Shown: piece after piece, positions 56,732 through 64,000 of the stretch | How positions within the stretch are numbered: the stretch's first letter is position 1 | How the letters are laid out: every line of letters starts with the position of its first letter | DNA from: Asparagopsis taxiformis | Taxonomy: Eukaryota > Rhodophyta > Florideophyceae > Bonnemaisoniales > Bonnemaisoniaceae | Assembly (NCBI GenBank): GCA_030407315.1 | Contig: JALQPE010002249.1 | Location: 1 to 64,000, forward strand | Length of the DNA stretch: 64,000 nucleotides | Reading direction: 5' to 3' | The notes under the pieces: model-generated | The model's input: the letters and a program-made list of their open reading frames with translations, nothing else | The model's database searches: none | Told to the model about the DNA's origin: nothing | Program-made: the position numbers and the translations under genes

Positions 56732-58570
56732 ATGGGAGACAATAGTATCATGAATACTACAGCGGAGAAGAGCAATTCTCCTTCTGCTGAAGAGAAAAGC
56801 ATCACTATTGCTCAGTACAGCTCTTCTAAAGTGCAAGTTGATCCTCGCAAAGTGAAATTTCCGACAGTGACCTCCCGTTTGGTGCGACCGGGTCGTGTAA
56901 ACGAACTGGCCAGCATTTTCATGGATAGAGGTTTCTCTACCACTGGAACTATGATTACAGTCTGCAAAATGGAAGATAACGAAGGAGACGAGTTTTACTG
57001 CATCGATGGCTCTCATCGCATAGCTGCTCTGCAACTATGCCTGGAGAAGTACTCAGGAAAGAACAGGGATTCCTTGGAATTGGTTTGGGTACAACAGTTG
57101 ATTGCGCCGAACGGGCGTCTAATTTTCGATGCGCTGGAGGTTCTGAAACTGTCTCTCGAAGCCAATATACAAACTCACGATGTCGCTTCTGTGAGCATTG
57201 CCGACAATGTCTGTGCGGTCATAGAGTTTCTCAGGTTTTCCAACCAGATGGATCTTCCTGTTGTCCGGCTTATTCCTATTCTGAAAGAAGTGAGCTATAT
57301 TCTGCCGTCCGACAGGAACCGTTCGGAGAACTCGTATAGGCAGTACATCAACATTGCGAAGGGGTTCAATCGCACAGACAGCGTTGCTTTCGTGTACTGG
57401 AGCTCTATCCCTAGCGTTTACAATGCTTTGGATAGGAACAGAGAAATCGAGGATGCAAGAACCGAGGGAAGAGATCCGGACTTTTCTCGAATTGACTCTG
57501 CCGATATGTACGGGTGCGTGCTCGATCTTGTCAATAACGCAATATTCCGCAATGGCACGGACGGACGCGGGACGCGCGATAAGGAGTGGTTCCAGTGGTT
57601 TGTGCTCGAGATGACAGCGTCGTGGACAAGGATGAGGAGGAAGAGAGGACTTGTCAGAAATATCGGAAGCGGAAGTCCGTTCACGATGCGCACTTGGCTA
57701 CTGGCTCTGTTGGCCATCTATGATATGGCAGAGGTCGTCCGCAAGTGGTTGAACTCTGCAACGATGGAGGAATTCGTGCGAACGGATTTGGCAGCAGAAA
57801 ACGCGAAGGAGGTCGGGGATAATGATCATCGCATTGGAGAGCGCATTGTATTCGTCCTTGTCGACTTTCATGACGACGTGGTAGACAGAAGCAGTCTGAG
57901 AACCAAGAACGGGATGTTTACAAACAGTTTTTACGACAAACTGGAATATGCTACCGGGACAAAGGCAATGCAGGAGACGAAAGCGGAGGAGGAGAGGGAA
58001 CGGAATCGCATGACCCCCGGAGAAATAGAAAAAGCACTTGTTGCTGGCGCCAAAGCAGAAGACGAAGAAGCACCTACTGCCGCAGAACAGGGAAATAATT
58101 CTACAGAGAAGGAAACTGTGGAAACTTCTGGTCCTGTTCAAGCAGAAGAAGGAGTATCTGCCGAAGCCCAAGTAGAGCAGGAAGTTTCTGCTGTTGTGGA
58201 GGAAGAACAGGAAATTACTCCAAATGTGGTGGCTGAAGAAGTGATTCCTGCTGTCGCGACGAAAGCAATAGAAGAGGCACCTCTGAGCACCCCGAAAGAA
58301 GCAGAAGACCGTCCTGCCGCAGCAAAAGAGGAGGACAGGAACGTCCTGCCACGCGTCTTGCAGCAGCTGAGAAGAGGGAAGCAGAACGTCTTGCTGTTCT
58401 CCAAAAAGAACAGGAACGTCTTTCAGCTTCAAGGGCAGAGCGGGAAAGTCGTGCCAGGGATAATTCGCCGGGAAGGATTGTCAGAGAAGATCTTCCTCAG
58501 GGAAGGAAACAAAGCGGCGATACGCAAAGTCTGGATATCAACTTGGACAATAGTGGTCGCATGGACATAG
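56732..58570 (+). CDS. ParB-like domain protein, 5' part of a second ParB/dioxygenase gene
   Basis: The frame starts at the first ATG and runs 612 codons. Residues about 30-130 carry a ParB-like domain with a canonical GxHRxxA motif (DGSHRIAAL, residues 92-100), better preserved than in the array units. The following 300 residues are helical, and the tail is an Ala/Glu-rich low-complexity linker (about 430-560). Alignment by eye to the 1211-aa array protein gives the same order: ParB-like, helical region, charged linker, then dioxygenase. Here the dioxygenase is in another frame (58237-59853). The coding character moves to that frame near 58320-58345: the tail of this frame turns basic and unlike the linker, while the other frame reads AERLAVLQKEQERL. 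So a one-base indel, sequencing error, short intron or programmed shift separates one gene into two frames. Confidence 0.68.
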   Translation: MGDNSIMNTTAEKSNSPSAEEKSITIAQYSSSKVQVDPRKVKFPTVTSRLVRPGRVNELASIFMDRGFSTTGTMITVCKMEDNEGDEFYCIDGSHRIAALQLCLEKYSGKNRDSLELVWVQQLIAPNGRLIFDALEVLKLSLEANIQTHDVASVSIADNVCAVIEFLRFSNQMDLPVVRLIPILKEVSYILPSDRNRSENSYRQYINIAKGFNRTDSVAFVYWSSIPSVYNALDRNREIEDARTEGRDPDFSRIDSADMYGCVLDLVNNAIFRNGTDGRGTRDKEWFQWFVLEMTASWTRMRRKRGLVRNIGSGSPFTMRTWLLALLAIYDMAEVVRKWLNSATMEEFVRTDLAAENAKEVGDNDHRIGERIVFVLVDFHDDVVDRSSLRTKNGMFTNSFYDKLEYATGTKAMQETKAEEERERNRMTPGEIEKALVAGAKAEDEEAPTAAEQGNNSTEKETVETSGPVQAEEGVSAEAQVEQEVSAVVEEEQEITPNVVAEEVIPAVATKAIEEAPLSTPKEAEDRPAAAKEEDRNVLPRVLQQLRRGKQNVLLFSKKNRNVFQLQGQSGKVVPGIIRREGLSEKIFLREGNKAAIRKVWISTWTIVVAWT

Positions 58571-59853
58571 ACACGCCTGGACAACAAGCTGGAGATGCGC
58601 AGAACCGCTCTGTGATATTGAAACTTCGAATCAGGACACCAGAAACTTACAGCACTAGCCCGGCCGAAGTGGACAAGGAGAATTCGGGAAGAAGCAGGAG
58701 TTCTGGTGGAAGCGGCGATGAAAACGAGTCCAGGTTGCATAAGAAGCGAAGAAGGGAAGATACTAGCGCGAAGTTTTCTGAGCCCAATACGCCGGATGAC
58801 AACATTGAGATTGGGCCTCCCCGGGAAAAGAAGAGTAGAGTCAATGCAAGAAAACGAACGACTGGAGAAGAAGCACCACTCTTCACTGACGAGCAAGAAA
58901 ACTCCCTTCCAGACCGCACATTCGCAGAGGACATACCTGAGAAGCTGCCTTTATGCGTTCCTTCCAACTCGAGAATGAAGTATTATATCACAGAAGAAGA
59001 CATTGATACAATCCGGACGGAGATAATGGAAGCAGCTGCAGGCTACTCTACTTTGGTATGTCCCCTCGGTTCTTGTGAAAGCCAACAATACTTCAGCTAC
59101 CAGAGAAGAATGATCGACGAGCTTGGTTACGTGGTGTTGCAAGACATTTTCTCTTCTACTACAGTGGGAGCAGCTACGCACGAGTTATTCACACAGATGG
59201 CCAGCACATTCCAAGGTACTACAAGTGGCTCAAGTGCAAGTCAGAAGAACCCGTGGAAACCACTTCGACCGAAAGACAGCACTGGTGTATTCAAGACGGA
59301 CCGGAAAAGCATCTGCGATGACCTTGAGCAAGAAAGCGCGCGGCAGTACAGGAACAAGCTGATTCTGGAGCTAGGTAAGGCGATTTGTGCGGAGAACCTG
59401 AAGCTCGGGTTTGGAAGAGAAGAAGCGGTGGTCTTTCCAGAAACGGGTCTTCGTCTGATTTTGACCGCAGAAGGTAGTCAGGAGCAACTTATGCATACCG
59501 ATGTTCCCGTCCGTGAGGGAACTGGAACTGGTCCTCTCAACTCGCCATCATATTTCATGATGGCTGCTGGTGCGGATGGGTTCATCATTCGTATCGCCAA
59601 GTTCAGCCATGTGTGCCTAAGTCATCCAGCGAAAGACAAGTACCGCGTGCCAGTGACGAACGTGCGCATCCCACCGTATTCCCTGCTTGTATGCCGAACG
59701 GACGTGTATCACGGAGGAATGGGATTCGCGGAGGGTCGTTCTTCGGTGAGGTACCAGCATCCTATCCGGTCCCATCTATCACTGCGAACTTCCAGGGAGA
59801 AGTTGCTACAGCCTCCCTTCAATGTCAACTACTGGGAGCGTTTAGATATCTGA
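58237..59853 (+). CDS. 2OG-Fe(II) dioxygenase domain, 3' part of the second ParB/dioxygenase gene
   Basis: Open frame from 58237; convincing coding sequence begins near 58325. The first ATG in this stretch is at 58561, but continuity with the upstream frame is more likely than a separate start. A charged linker with RKR-type clusters precedes a dioxygenase domain matching the array protein block by block: YQRRMIDELGYVVLQ, NPWKPL, ETGLRL, HTD (the HxD iron ligands), SYFMMAAGADGF, IPPYSLLVCRTDVYHGG (distal His) and SVRYQHP (Arg, likely 2-oxoglutarate-binding). All expected ligands are present, so the domain could be active. The substrate is unknown; a nucleic-acid base is an inference from the context and the ParB-like partner. 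Confidence 0.7.
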   Translation, partial: RSDSCCRDESNRRGTSEHPERSRRPSCRSKRGGQERPATRLAAAEKREAERLAVLQKEQERLSASRAERESRARDNSPGRIVREDLPQGRKQSGDTQSLDINLDNSGRMDIDTPGQQAGDAQNRSVILKLRIRTPETYSTSPAEVDKENSGRSRSSGGSGDENESRLHKKRRREDTSAKFSEPNTPDDNIEIGPPREKKSRVNARKRTTGEEAPLFTDEQENSLPDRTFAEDIPEKLPLCVPSNSRMKYYITEEDIDTIRTEIMEAAAGYSTLVCPLGSCESQQYFSYQRRMIDELGYVVLQDIFSSTTVGAATHELFTQMASTFQGTTSGSSASQKNPWKPLRPKDSTGVFKTDRKSICDDLEQESARQYRNKLILELGKAICAENLKLGFGREEAVVFPETGLRLILTAEGSQEQLMHTDVPVREGTGTGPLNSPSYFMMAAGADGFIIRIAKFSHVCLSHPAKDKYRVPVTNVRIPPYSLLVCRTDVYHGGMGFAEGRSSVRYQHPIRSHLSLRTSREKLLQPPFNVNYWERLDI

Positions 59854-60746
59854 TGAAATTAGTTCTTAATAGCATTCTATGGCAGGCATCAAGGCCGCCT
59901 TCAAGTAAACGATGAAAGTTAGGCTAGTACATGACGTTTGCGTATGTAGACGGGTCAGGAGATATACAATACTCAATTTAATATGAGAAGGGGAGGAAAC
60001 TATGGTGGGCACTACTAGAATAGAACAAGGTAATATCGCAGTCGTCTTTGGTTACAACATTGAGGTGAGGAAGGCTTACAGATGATGCAGTTTCGCTGGG
60101 GTGCTGACAGCAAAGTCATCGTTACGATGACTTTGCTGTAATGATTTGATTTCTTACAGCAAAGTCATCGTAACGATGACTTTGCTGTAAGAAATCAAAT
60201 CATTACAGCGGCCACAATTTTTTACCGGGTAAAAATTCTTGCTGATTTTTACCCGGTAAAATTTTCTCACCACTGTAATCAAACCTTTCCTTACAGCAAA
60301 GTCATCGTAACGATGACTTTGCTGTAAGCATCCCGGGTAAACGGCTTCGGCTGTAAGCGGTTGGGAGTTTCGTCCGTCTCCCACCCTGGGAAGGGTGAGA
60401 AGGGAAGTGTGGAGCCGGGAACATCGTACAACACTGGTTTTTGTCTGTACAGAACGTACTTTCGAAACCAGAATCCGAAAAATTTTCGATGTTGATTGAC
60501 TAATCGTAAGTTGATTGAATTGTGGCCAATGGGATGAAGATATTGACTGACTGGGCGGCATTGCGCTGACAGTTTCAAGTATAGCACTGCCGTGCTCAAT
60601 ACGATCGCTAGACAGCCTGTCACAGCTCTGTTCATTTCTGCCTTCAAGTCTGGCTGGAACCGTATTGGTAGTTTCCAATATGATCTGATCTTATCACAAT
60701 TGGTAGTAGATGAAAATATCAGAATTTATTTTATAAAAAATTATAT
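59854..60746. other. Intergenic, with right palindrome cluster
   Basis: Downstream of the dioxygenase frame. Apart from the palindromes at 60104-60328 I see no gene. The part from 60340 to 60746 is unassigned. Confidence 0.6.
60104..60328. repeat. Right cluster of palindromes
   Basis: Three more copies of the same palindrome as at 55491: 60107-60139 (shortened), 60153-60191 and 60290-60328. The middle one is extended by its flanks to a perfect 75-base palindrome (60135-60209). TTTTTACCGGGTAAAAA-type palindromes lie between them, as in the left cluster. Confidence 0.95.
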
Positions 60747-61046
60747 GTGCACCGTGTTTCTACTCACTGGGAGATAGCTATTTGGAGGATCGAAGACTGC
60801 TGTCTGGTGATCAAATATGCGAAATCTCTTTTGGAACTGACTCGCAATCCTGCCAACACTTTGAGACGTATATACCAAGAGTTGAAAATTGATGTTCCTG
60901 TGGAGGTTGTCGAACAGCACATCGATATGACTGGTTCCGTCCACAACTTCAAGAAGAATATCCACCCACCGGTATCCGAAGCGGCCAAAAGGTTTGTGTA
61001 CTCCAAATGGAAGCGCAGATTTGATGAGTTTGGATACGATCAGTAG
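60747..61046 (+). pseudogene. Possible sulfotransferase C-terminal fragment
   Basis: A 99-codon frame without its own ATG. It reads ELTRNPANTLRRIYQELKID...VPVEVVEQH and ends with KWKRRFDEFGYD. This resembles the end of sulfotransferases, where an E-D-L-x-x-NP-x-x-TLR-x-IY helix (near the PAPS 3'-phosphate region) is followed by a distal helix ending in a GY motif. The N-terminal PAPS-binding loop is absent, so this is at most a tail exon or a captured piece. The assignment rests on a short match and could be wrong. Confidence 0.4.
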
Positions 61047-61263
61047 CGTGGAACAAGAGTATGTGACAGTCAAAGAGTAGATTGTTTAGTTTAATGTATC
61101 AGTCTTCTAAGCTTGATGTTAGTGCGAAATTAAAGGTGCCCGGCAAGTCTTGCTCGTTTATGACAACAAATAGTAGGAGCAACGGCTAACAGTGCGTGTA
61201 AGCGATAACGGTAGCTGCAGCATCAGCCCCCACGCAAATTGAGCACCGGATGGAAATGAGCTG

Positions 61264-61614
61264 CTACACGGTCGCAAAACGATCAATTCCATGATCATCT
61301 GCCAGAAGCTCGTCATGACAGAGGCGGCATGAGACGAAGAGGCCGGAGCATTTTGCTTTGAGTTTGTAATTTCGTGCATAGTGCTTACATCCAAGAATAG
61401 GTTGCTGTTGAGAAGCGATTTGAGCAGCTTGTTGGTGAGTGACGATGTTTCCTTGGCGGTCGAGACGGTCATATTGCATTTTGAGAAGGTCGGAAACGTT
61501 ATTCTGGAGGCGGAGCATTTGTTCGCGCATGTAGGGAGTGATCAAGTTATTGTGACAGATGTTGCTTTTGGCTTGAGCGTCAGAGCTTTGGCAGTATCCT
61601 CCGCGACATGACAT
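61264..61614 (-). pseudogene. Pirh2/RCHY1-like fragment: N-terminal CHY zinc finger part
   Basis: The end of this frame carries ILGCKHYARNYKLKAKC...SCRLCHDE...DHGIDRF, the hallmark of the CHY zinc finger that begins Pirh2/RCHY1-type RING ubiquitin ligases. A helical, Gln-rich stretch precedes it, as in fungal members. One expected Cys is replaced (NYKLKAKCSG). After IDRF the frame ends; remnants of the next cysteines (CSICVGAD) continue in another frame, so the piece is decayed. It lies downstream, on the same strand, of the fragment that should follow it, i.e. the gene is permuted here. Confidence 0.7.
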
Positions 61615-61617
61615 CCA

Positions 61618-62302
61618 TCACTGCGAGTTAGATGACCCCGCAACCAATTGTTGGCTGGGTGCCTGATCAACAGGCTCGCGACCAGCAGCTTGAGCTTCCG
61701 AGTCAACATCGAAGCTGTATAGAACATTTGTGTTGTAGCTTTCACAGTCAACATTTGTACATTTGTGATATTCAAAGTGATATTGTACTTCGCCTTTCTC
61801 ACCACAATCATTGCAACGAATCATCGAGCGCTTGTTGTCGTGTTCTGGAGGCATCGGCTCGTTGCGAATGTGCTCGTCAATTTGTTCAAAGAAAGATGTC
61901 ATGTCAAGTAACGAACGCTTCTAAGCGGAGATTGGTAACGGCCAGCTGTGTATTCTTCAAAACAATCCTTGTGCATAGCATGACGCACCTCATGAAGACC
62001 ATGGCTTCTGTCGACGTAAAGAGATAAACCCTGCAAACTGGACAATCTGCGTGCAGTGCTACACGCCGACATTGATGGTGAGTCTTAGACTCGATGGAGA
62101 CACTAGCGTCACATATATCGCAATGATAGTTGTCGATGCCAAGCCCCTTACCAAGACGACAGATATTGCTGCGATCGCAGAGATAGATGTTTTTGTTGGG
62201 TGTATTCTCGTAAAACTGACAGTGCGGACAAAAGTAGTGCGCAAAGGAAGTCTTGCATTTGACGCATTTGGGACCGACGTCCTGCTCGGTGAGGCATATC
62301 AT
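61618..62302 (-). pseudogene. Pirh2/RCHY1-like fragment: CTCHY, RING and zinc-ribbon part
   Basis: From high to low coordinate this reads CTCHY-type cysteines (CVKC...YFCPHCQFYEN...CRLGKGLGIDNYHCDIC), the RING start (DCPVCRVYLFTST), RING remainder (HAMHKDCFEEYT) and finally the C-terminal zinc ribbon (MIRCNDCGEK...HKCTNVDCESYNT). It is broken. The RING frame shifts near CGH (one base appears missing), and several metal ligands are replaced (CDRSN, CDASVS, and Ser and Arg in the last RING pair). The order is the C-terminal part first and the N-terminal CHY part (61264-61614) only four bases after it. This fits a junction between two tandem copies or a rearranged capture, not an intact gene. 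Confidence 0.75.
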
Positions 62303-62399
62303 GCAAAGGACTTTTTCGGTCCCTCAACCAACCGCCCCGCCTCCATCTATAGTTTCCTATGACGTCTCGGGAGCCACGAAAACCTCCTTCTGAATGAAA

Positions 62400-62889
62400 G
62401 GGCGCTGGTGTCTTTGATGGTACACAATCTCACTCTCACTACAGTGATCCAGGTCCTGAAGTGTCCGGTACCATTTTGTAATACAAGTGGAGATCGAGAG
62501 AAAACATCGAGGGTAAGGTAGTGAAGAGGGTTAATAACAACAAGTCGGGCATGGTTGAAGCCATGTTTCCGACTGGGAAAACAACAGTCACACTTGAAGT
62601 TGTCGATTCAACAGGTGATGTTGCGAAAGATACTGCCGTAGTAGAAGTGAGGGCGTCTACCGCCAACGGCGCTTATTGTTACTCGTATGATTTCGGTGAC
62701 TGTTATAGTATTTTAGATTACGTTTCCATCAGCCAACAGCTCAATGGTGAGCCTAAACCACTGTTCGGAGGTAGAACTGATCGTATCGATTTCCAGAGAG
62801 CGTCAGACTTTGGTAACTTCAACTTTGCTCAGAATTCGTTTGCTGTCCCGGACAGCATTGGGCATCAAGACGAAAACATTCCGACCTGA
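62400..62889 (+). pseudogene. PKD-like domain fragment
   Basis: Reading across one in-frame stop and a frame change, the region encodes FDGTQSHSHYSDPGP, a YKW step, then MFPTGKTTVTLEVVDSTGDVAKDTAVVEV, the strand pattern of a PKD/Ig-like extracellular repeat. The rest is unassigned and runs into antisense RecQ sequence at the 3' end. It looks like an internal piece of a larger secreted or surface protein gene. The assignment is by pattern only. Confidence 0.45.
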
Positions 62890-64000
62890 TAATGCTGCGT
62901 TCATGGCTTCTCTTTGATTAGGACGGAATCCAGGGTTTCCAAACAAGTTGCGGTTTTCCATTGCTAGCCGGAAGGACCATAGGAACTTTTTCTCAGGCCC
63001 GTCTTGCCATTTCATTATCTCTTGTTTGTCTACGGCTTGTGCTCCACCCTGGGTACCATGTATCTCACGCAGCATTCCTTGCCGTGGCGCCTCAGTCGGT
63101 GTAAACGCCATCGGAAGCTCTTCATCATCTCCGGGCGGAGGAACTTCTTCGGCAGGTAGTGGTTCTGCGGATACGAACAGTCGTGGATCCAATGAATCGA
63201 CATCTACTGTAAATATTCAGGGCGCTGATACGACTGTCGGCGCTGTTCTCGATTTACACACGAGTTAGCTGCAGCGCCATTCAAAGGGAAATTGTGCTGC
63301 TGTGCGTCTGTTCTTGGTTGTGCATACCCTGTAGGCCGGGGAGGAGGGAAGTAATTGTTTATGATGTTGACATTACCGGAAGGATTGCCATATTGAGGAT
63401 CCACTTAAAGAGGAACAATGTTGGATGTGTTAGGCTCAGAGTGTGAAGTTCCGTAACGAAGAGTCTGGGCGACGGTACTCGCATCAGGTCTGGGGACGTC
63501 ATTGGTCTCAGGCGTCACGGGCAAAAAGGCTTGGGCAACCCGGTTCCTGGCCTGAGCGGTGGGTACGGGAGTCGTAGATGAATGGTTATTTTCGACAGCA
63601 CGCAACTTCTCCGTTAGTTCCTTGATCTGAGCTTGGCATTCCGCTTGACATTTGGTGCATACAGCAATAGTTTCTGAATCGATATCGAGCGCAAGCAGAC
63701 TGGATGTCTGATATAGGCAATTATGTAGTGCAATAATGCGGCGCTTTAGACTTGCAGAATTCGCACCCCTACCTCTTGAGCACGGGTCGGATGTCTGCAC
63801 CGCAGCAGCAGAAAAATTCGAGGCTGGTTCATTGCGAACAGGTAAATTTGATGTGCTCTAATGGGAAGTTGCGTGCACGCATTCGTCATGACGCATTTCA
63901 GGCTGTCGCGTGCGTTCCGCTATCACCGAGTCGACATCAATCTCAGCAAAAAGCTGGCCATCTGAATCAAGAATCACGGTTTCGACTGGAGGGTTTGAAA
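62868..64000 (-). pseudogene. BLM/Sgs1-type RecQ helicase fragment (N-terminal part, cut at Walker A)
   Basis: Reading leftward, a low-complexity N-terminal region leads into FGNPGFRPNQREAMNAALSGRNVFVLMP, the conserved RecQ entry including motif 0 and its invariant Gln. At the point where TGGGKS should follow MP, the sequence changes (about 62868), so the helicase core is missing. Unlike the array protein, this one follows the BLM/Sgs1 pattern. Two in-frame stops interrupt the region (TAA at 63405-63407, TAG near 63857). A 53-nt intron at 63207-63259 (GTGTAA...TTACAG on the minus strand) restores the frame between two exons (ANS/LDVDSLDP). The stops may be nonsense mutations or lie in other introns; a branch-site-like CTAAC lies about 30 bases before the TAA. 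Partial at the window end. Confidence 0.65.

Larger units (their letters stand above)
48889..64000 (+). mobile_element. CACTA-type DNA transposon, left end and body (right end not seen)
   Basis: The left limit is set by the abrupt junction inside the unit D RecQ gene, followed at once by CACTACGGTGTTG. CACTA/EnSpm elements start with CACTA, make 3-bp target duplications, carry subterminal repeats and encode Tnp2-type transposases. The terminus, the subterminal repeats (48910-49790) and the Tnp2-like frame (51567-55370) are all present in the right order. I found no inverted copy (CAACACCGTAGTG) before 64000, so the right limit given is only the window end. The gene fragments after 60.7 kb may be captured cargo or may lie outside the element. 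Confidence 0.55.

Noticed and set aside
62868..64000. Alternative genetic code (TAA/TAG read as Gln), prompted by in-frame stops in the RecQ fragment
   Set aside because: The large intact frames use CAA/CAG freely, contain no internal TAA/TAG and end with TAA or TAG, so the standard code applies.

Overview
This is eukaryotic nuclear DNA. Family content suggests a fungus, but the sequence does not fix the species. The evidence is a MAGE/Nse3 protein, a telomere-linked-helicase-like RecQ protein, a CACTA/Tnp2-type transposase, a Pirh2-like (CHY/CTCHY/RING) fragment, one predicted 53-nt intron, and no bacterial operon or ribosome-binding-site architecture. I see no rRNA, tRNA or CRISPR.

Layout. 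From 1 to 48888 is a head-to-tail tandem array of a unit of about 16.95 kb. Unit A is 1-16973 and unit B is 16974-33920. Unit C (33921-37056) is a 3.1-kb derivative that has lost all genes through one internal deletion. Unit D (37057-48888) is interrupted. Each full unit carries three genes. The first is a MAGE-domain Nse3-like gene (+ strand). Convergent with it is a gene for a ParB-like domain fused to a 2-oxoglutarate/Fe(II) dioxygenase (- strand). Upstream of that, on the same strand, is a gene of about 1590 codons. It joins zinc fingers, what looks like a complete tyrosine-recombinase catalytic core, a RecQ helicase core and a C-terminal CCHC knuckle. The units are almost identical; the differences I see are mostly microsatellite lengths and single-base indels.

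At 48888/48889 unit D stops inside its RecQ gene and the sequence changes to CACTACGGTGTTG, which looks like the terminus of a CACTA DNA transposon. Behind it come subterminal palindromic repeats, a long foldback, a 1267-aa Tnp2-like transposase, and a second, divergent ParB-like/dioxygenase locus (split by an apparent frameshift). That locus is bracketed by two clusters of perfect 39-bp palindromes. After it come fragments of host-type genes: a sulfotransferase tail, a rearranged Pirh2-like ubiquitin ligase, a PKD-like domain and a BLM/Sgs1-type RecQ cut at its Walker A motif. I found no right transposon end, so the element may run past the window.

How the parts may work together (inference). 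The array unit looks like a mobile or subtelomeric Y'-like element whose recombinase-helicase fusion could drive excision, integration and amplification. The ParB/dioxygenase protein could bind or modify element DNA, and the Nse3-like protein could engage the SMC5/6 complex. The same ParB-dioxygenase architecture in two unrelated mobile contexts is the most striking feature of the window.
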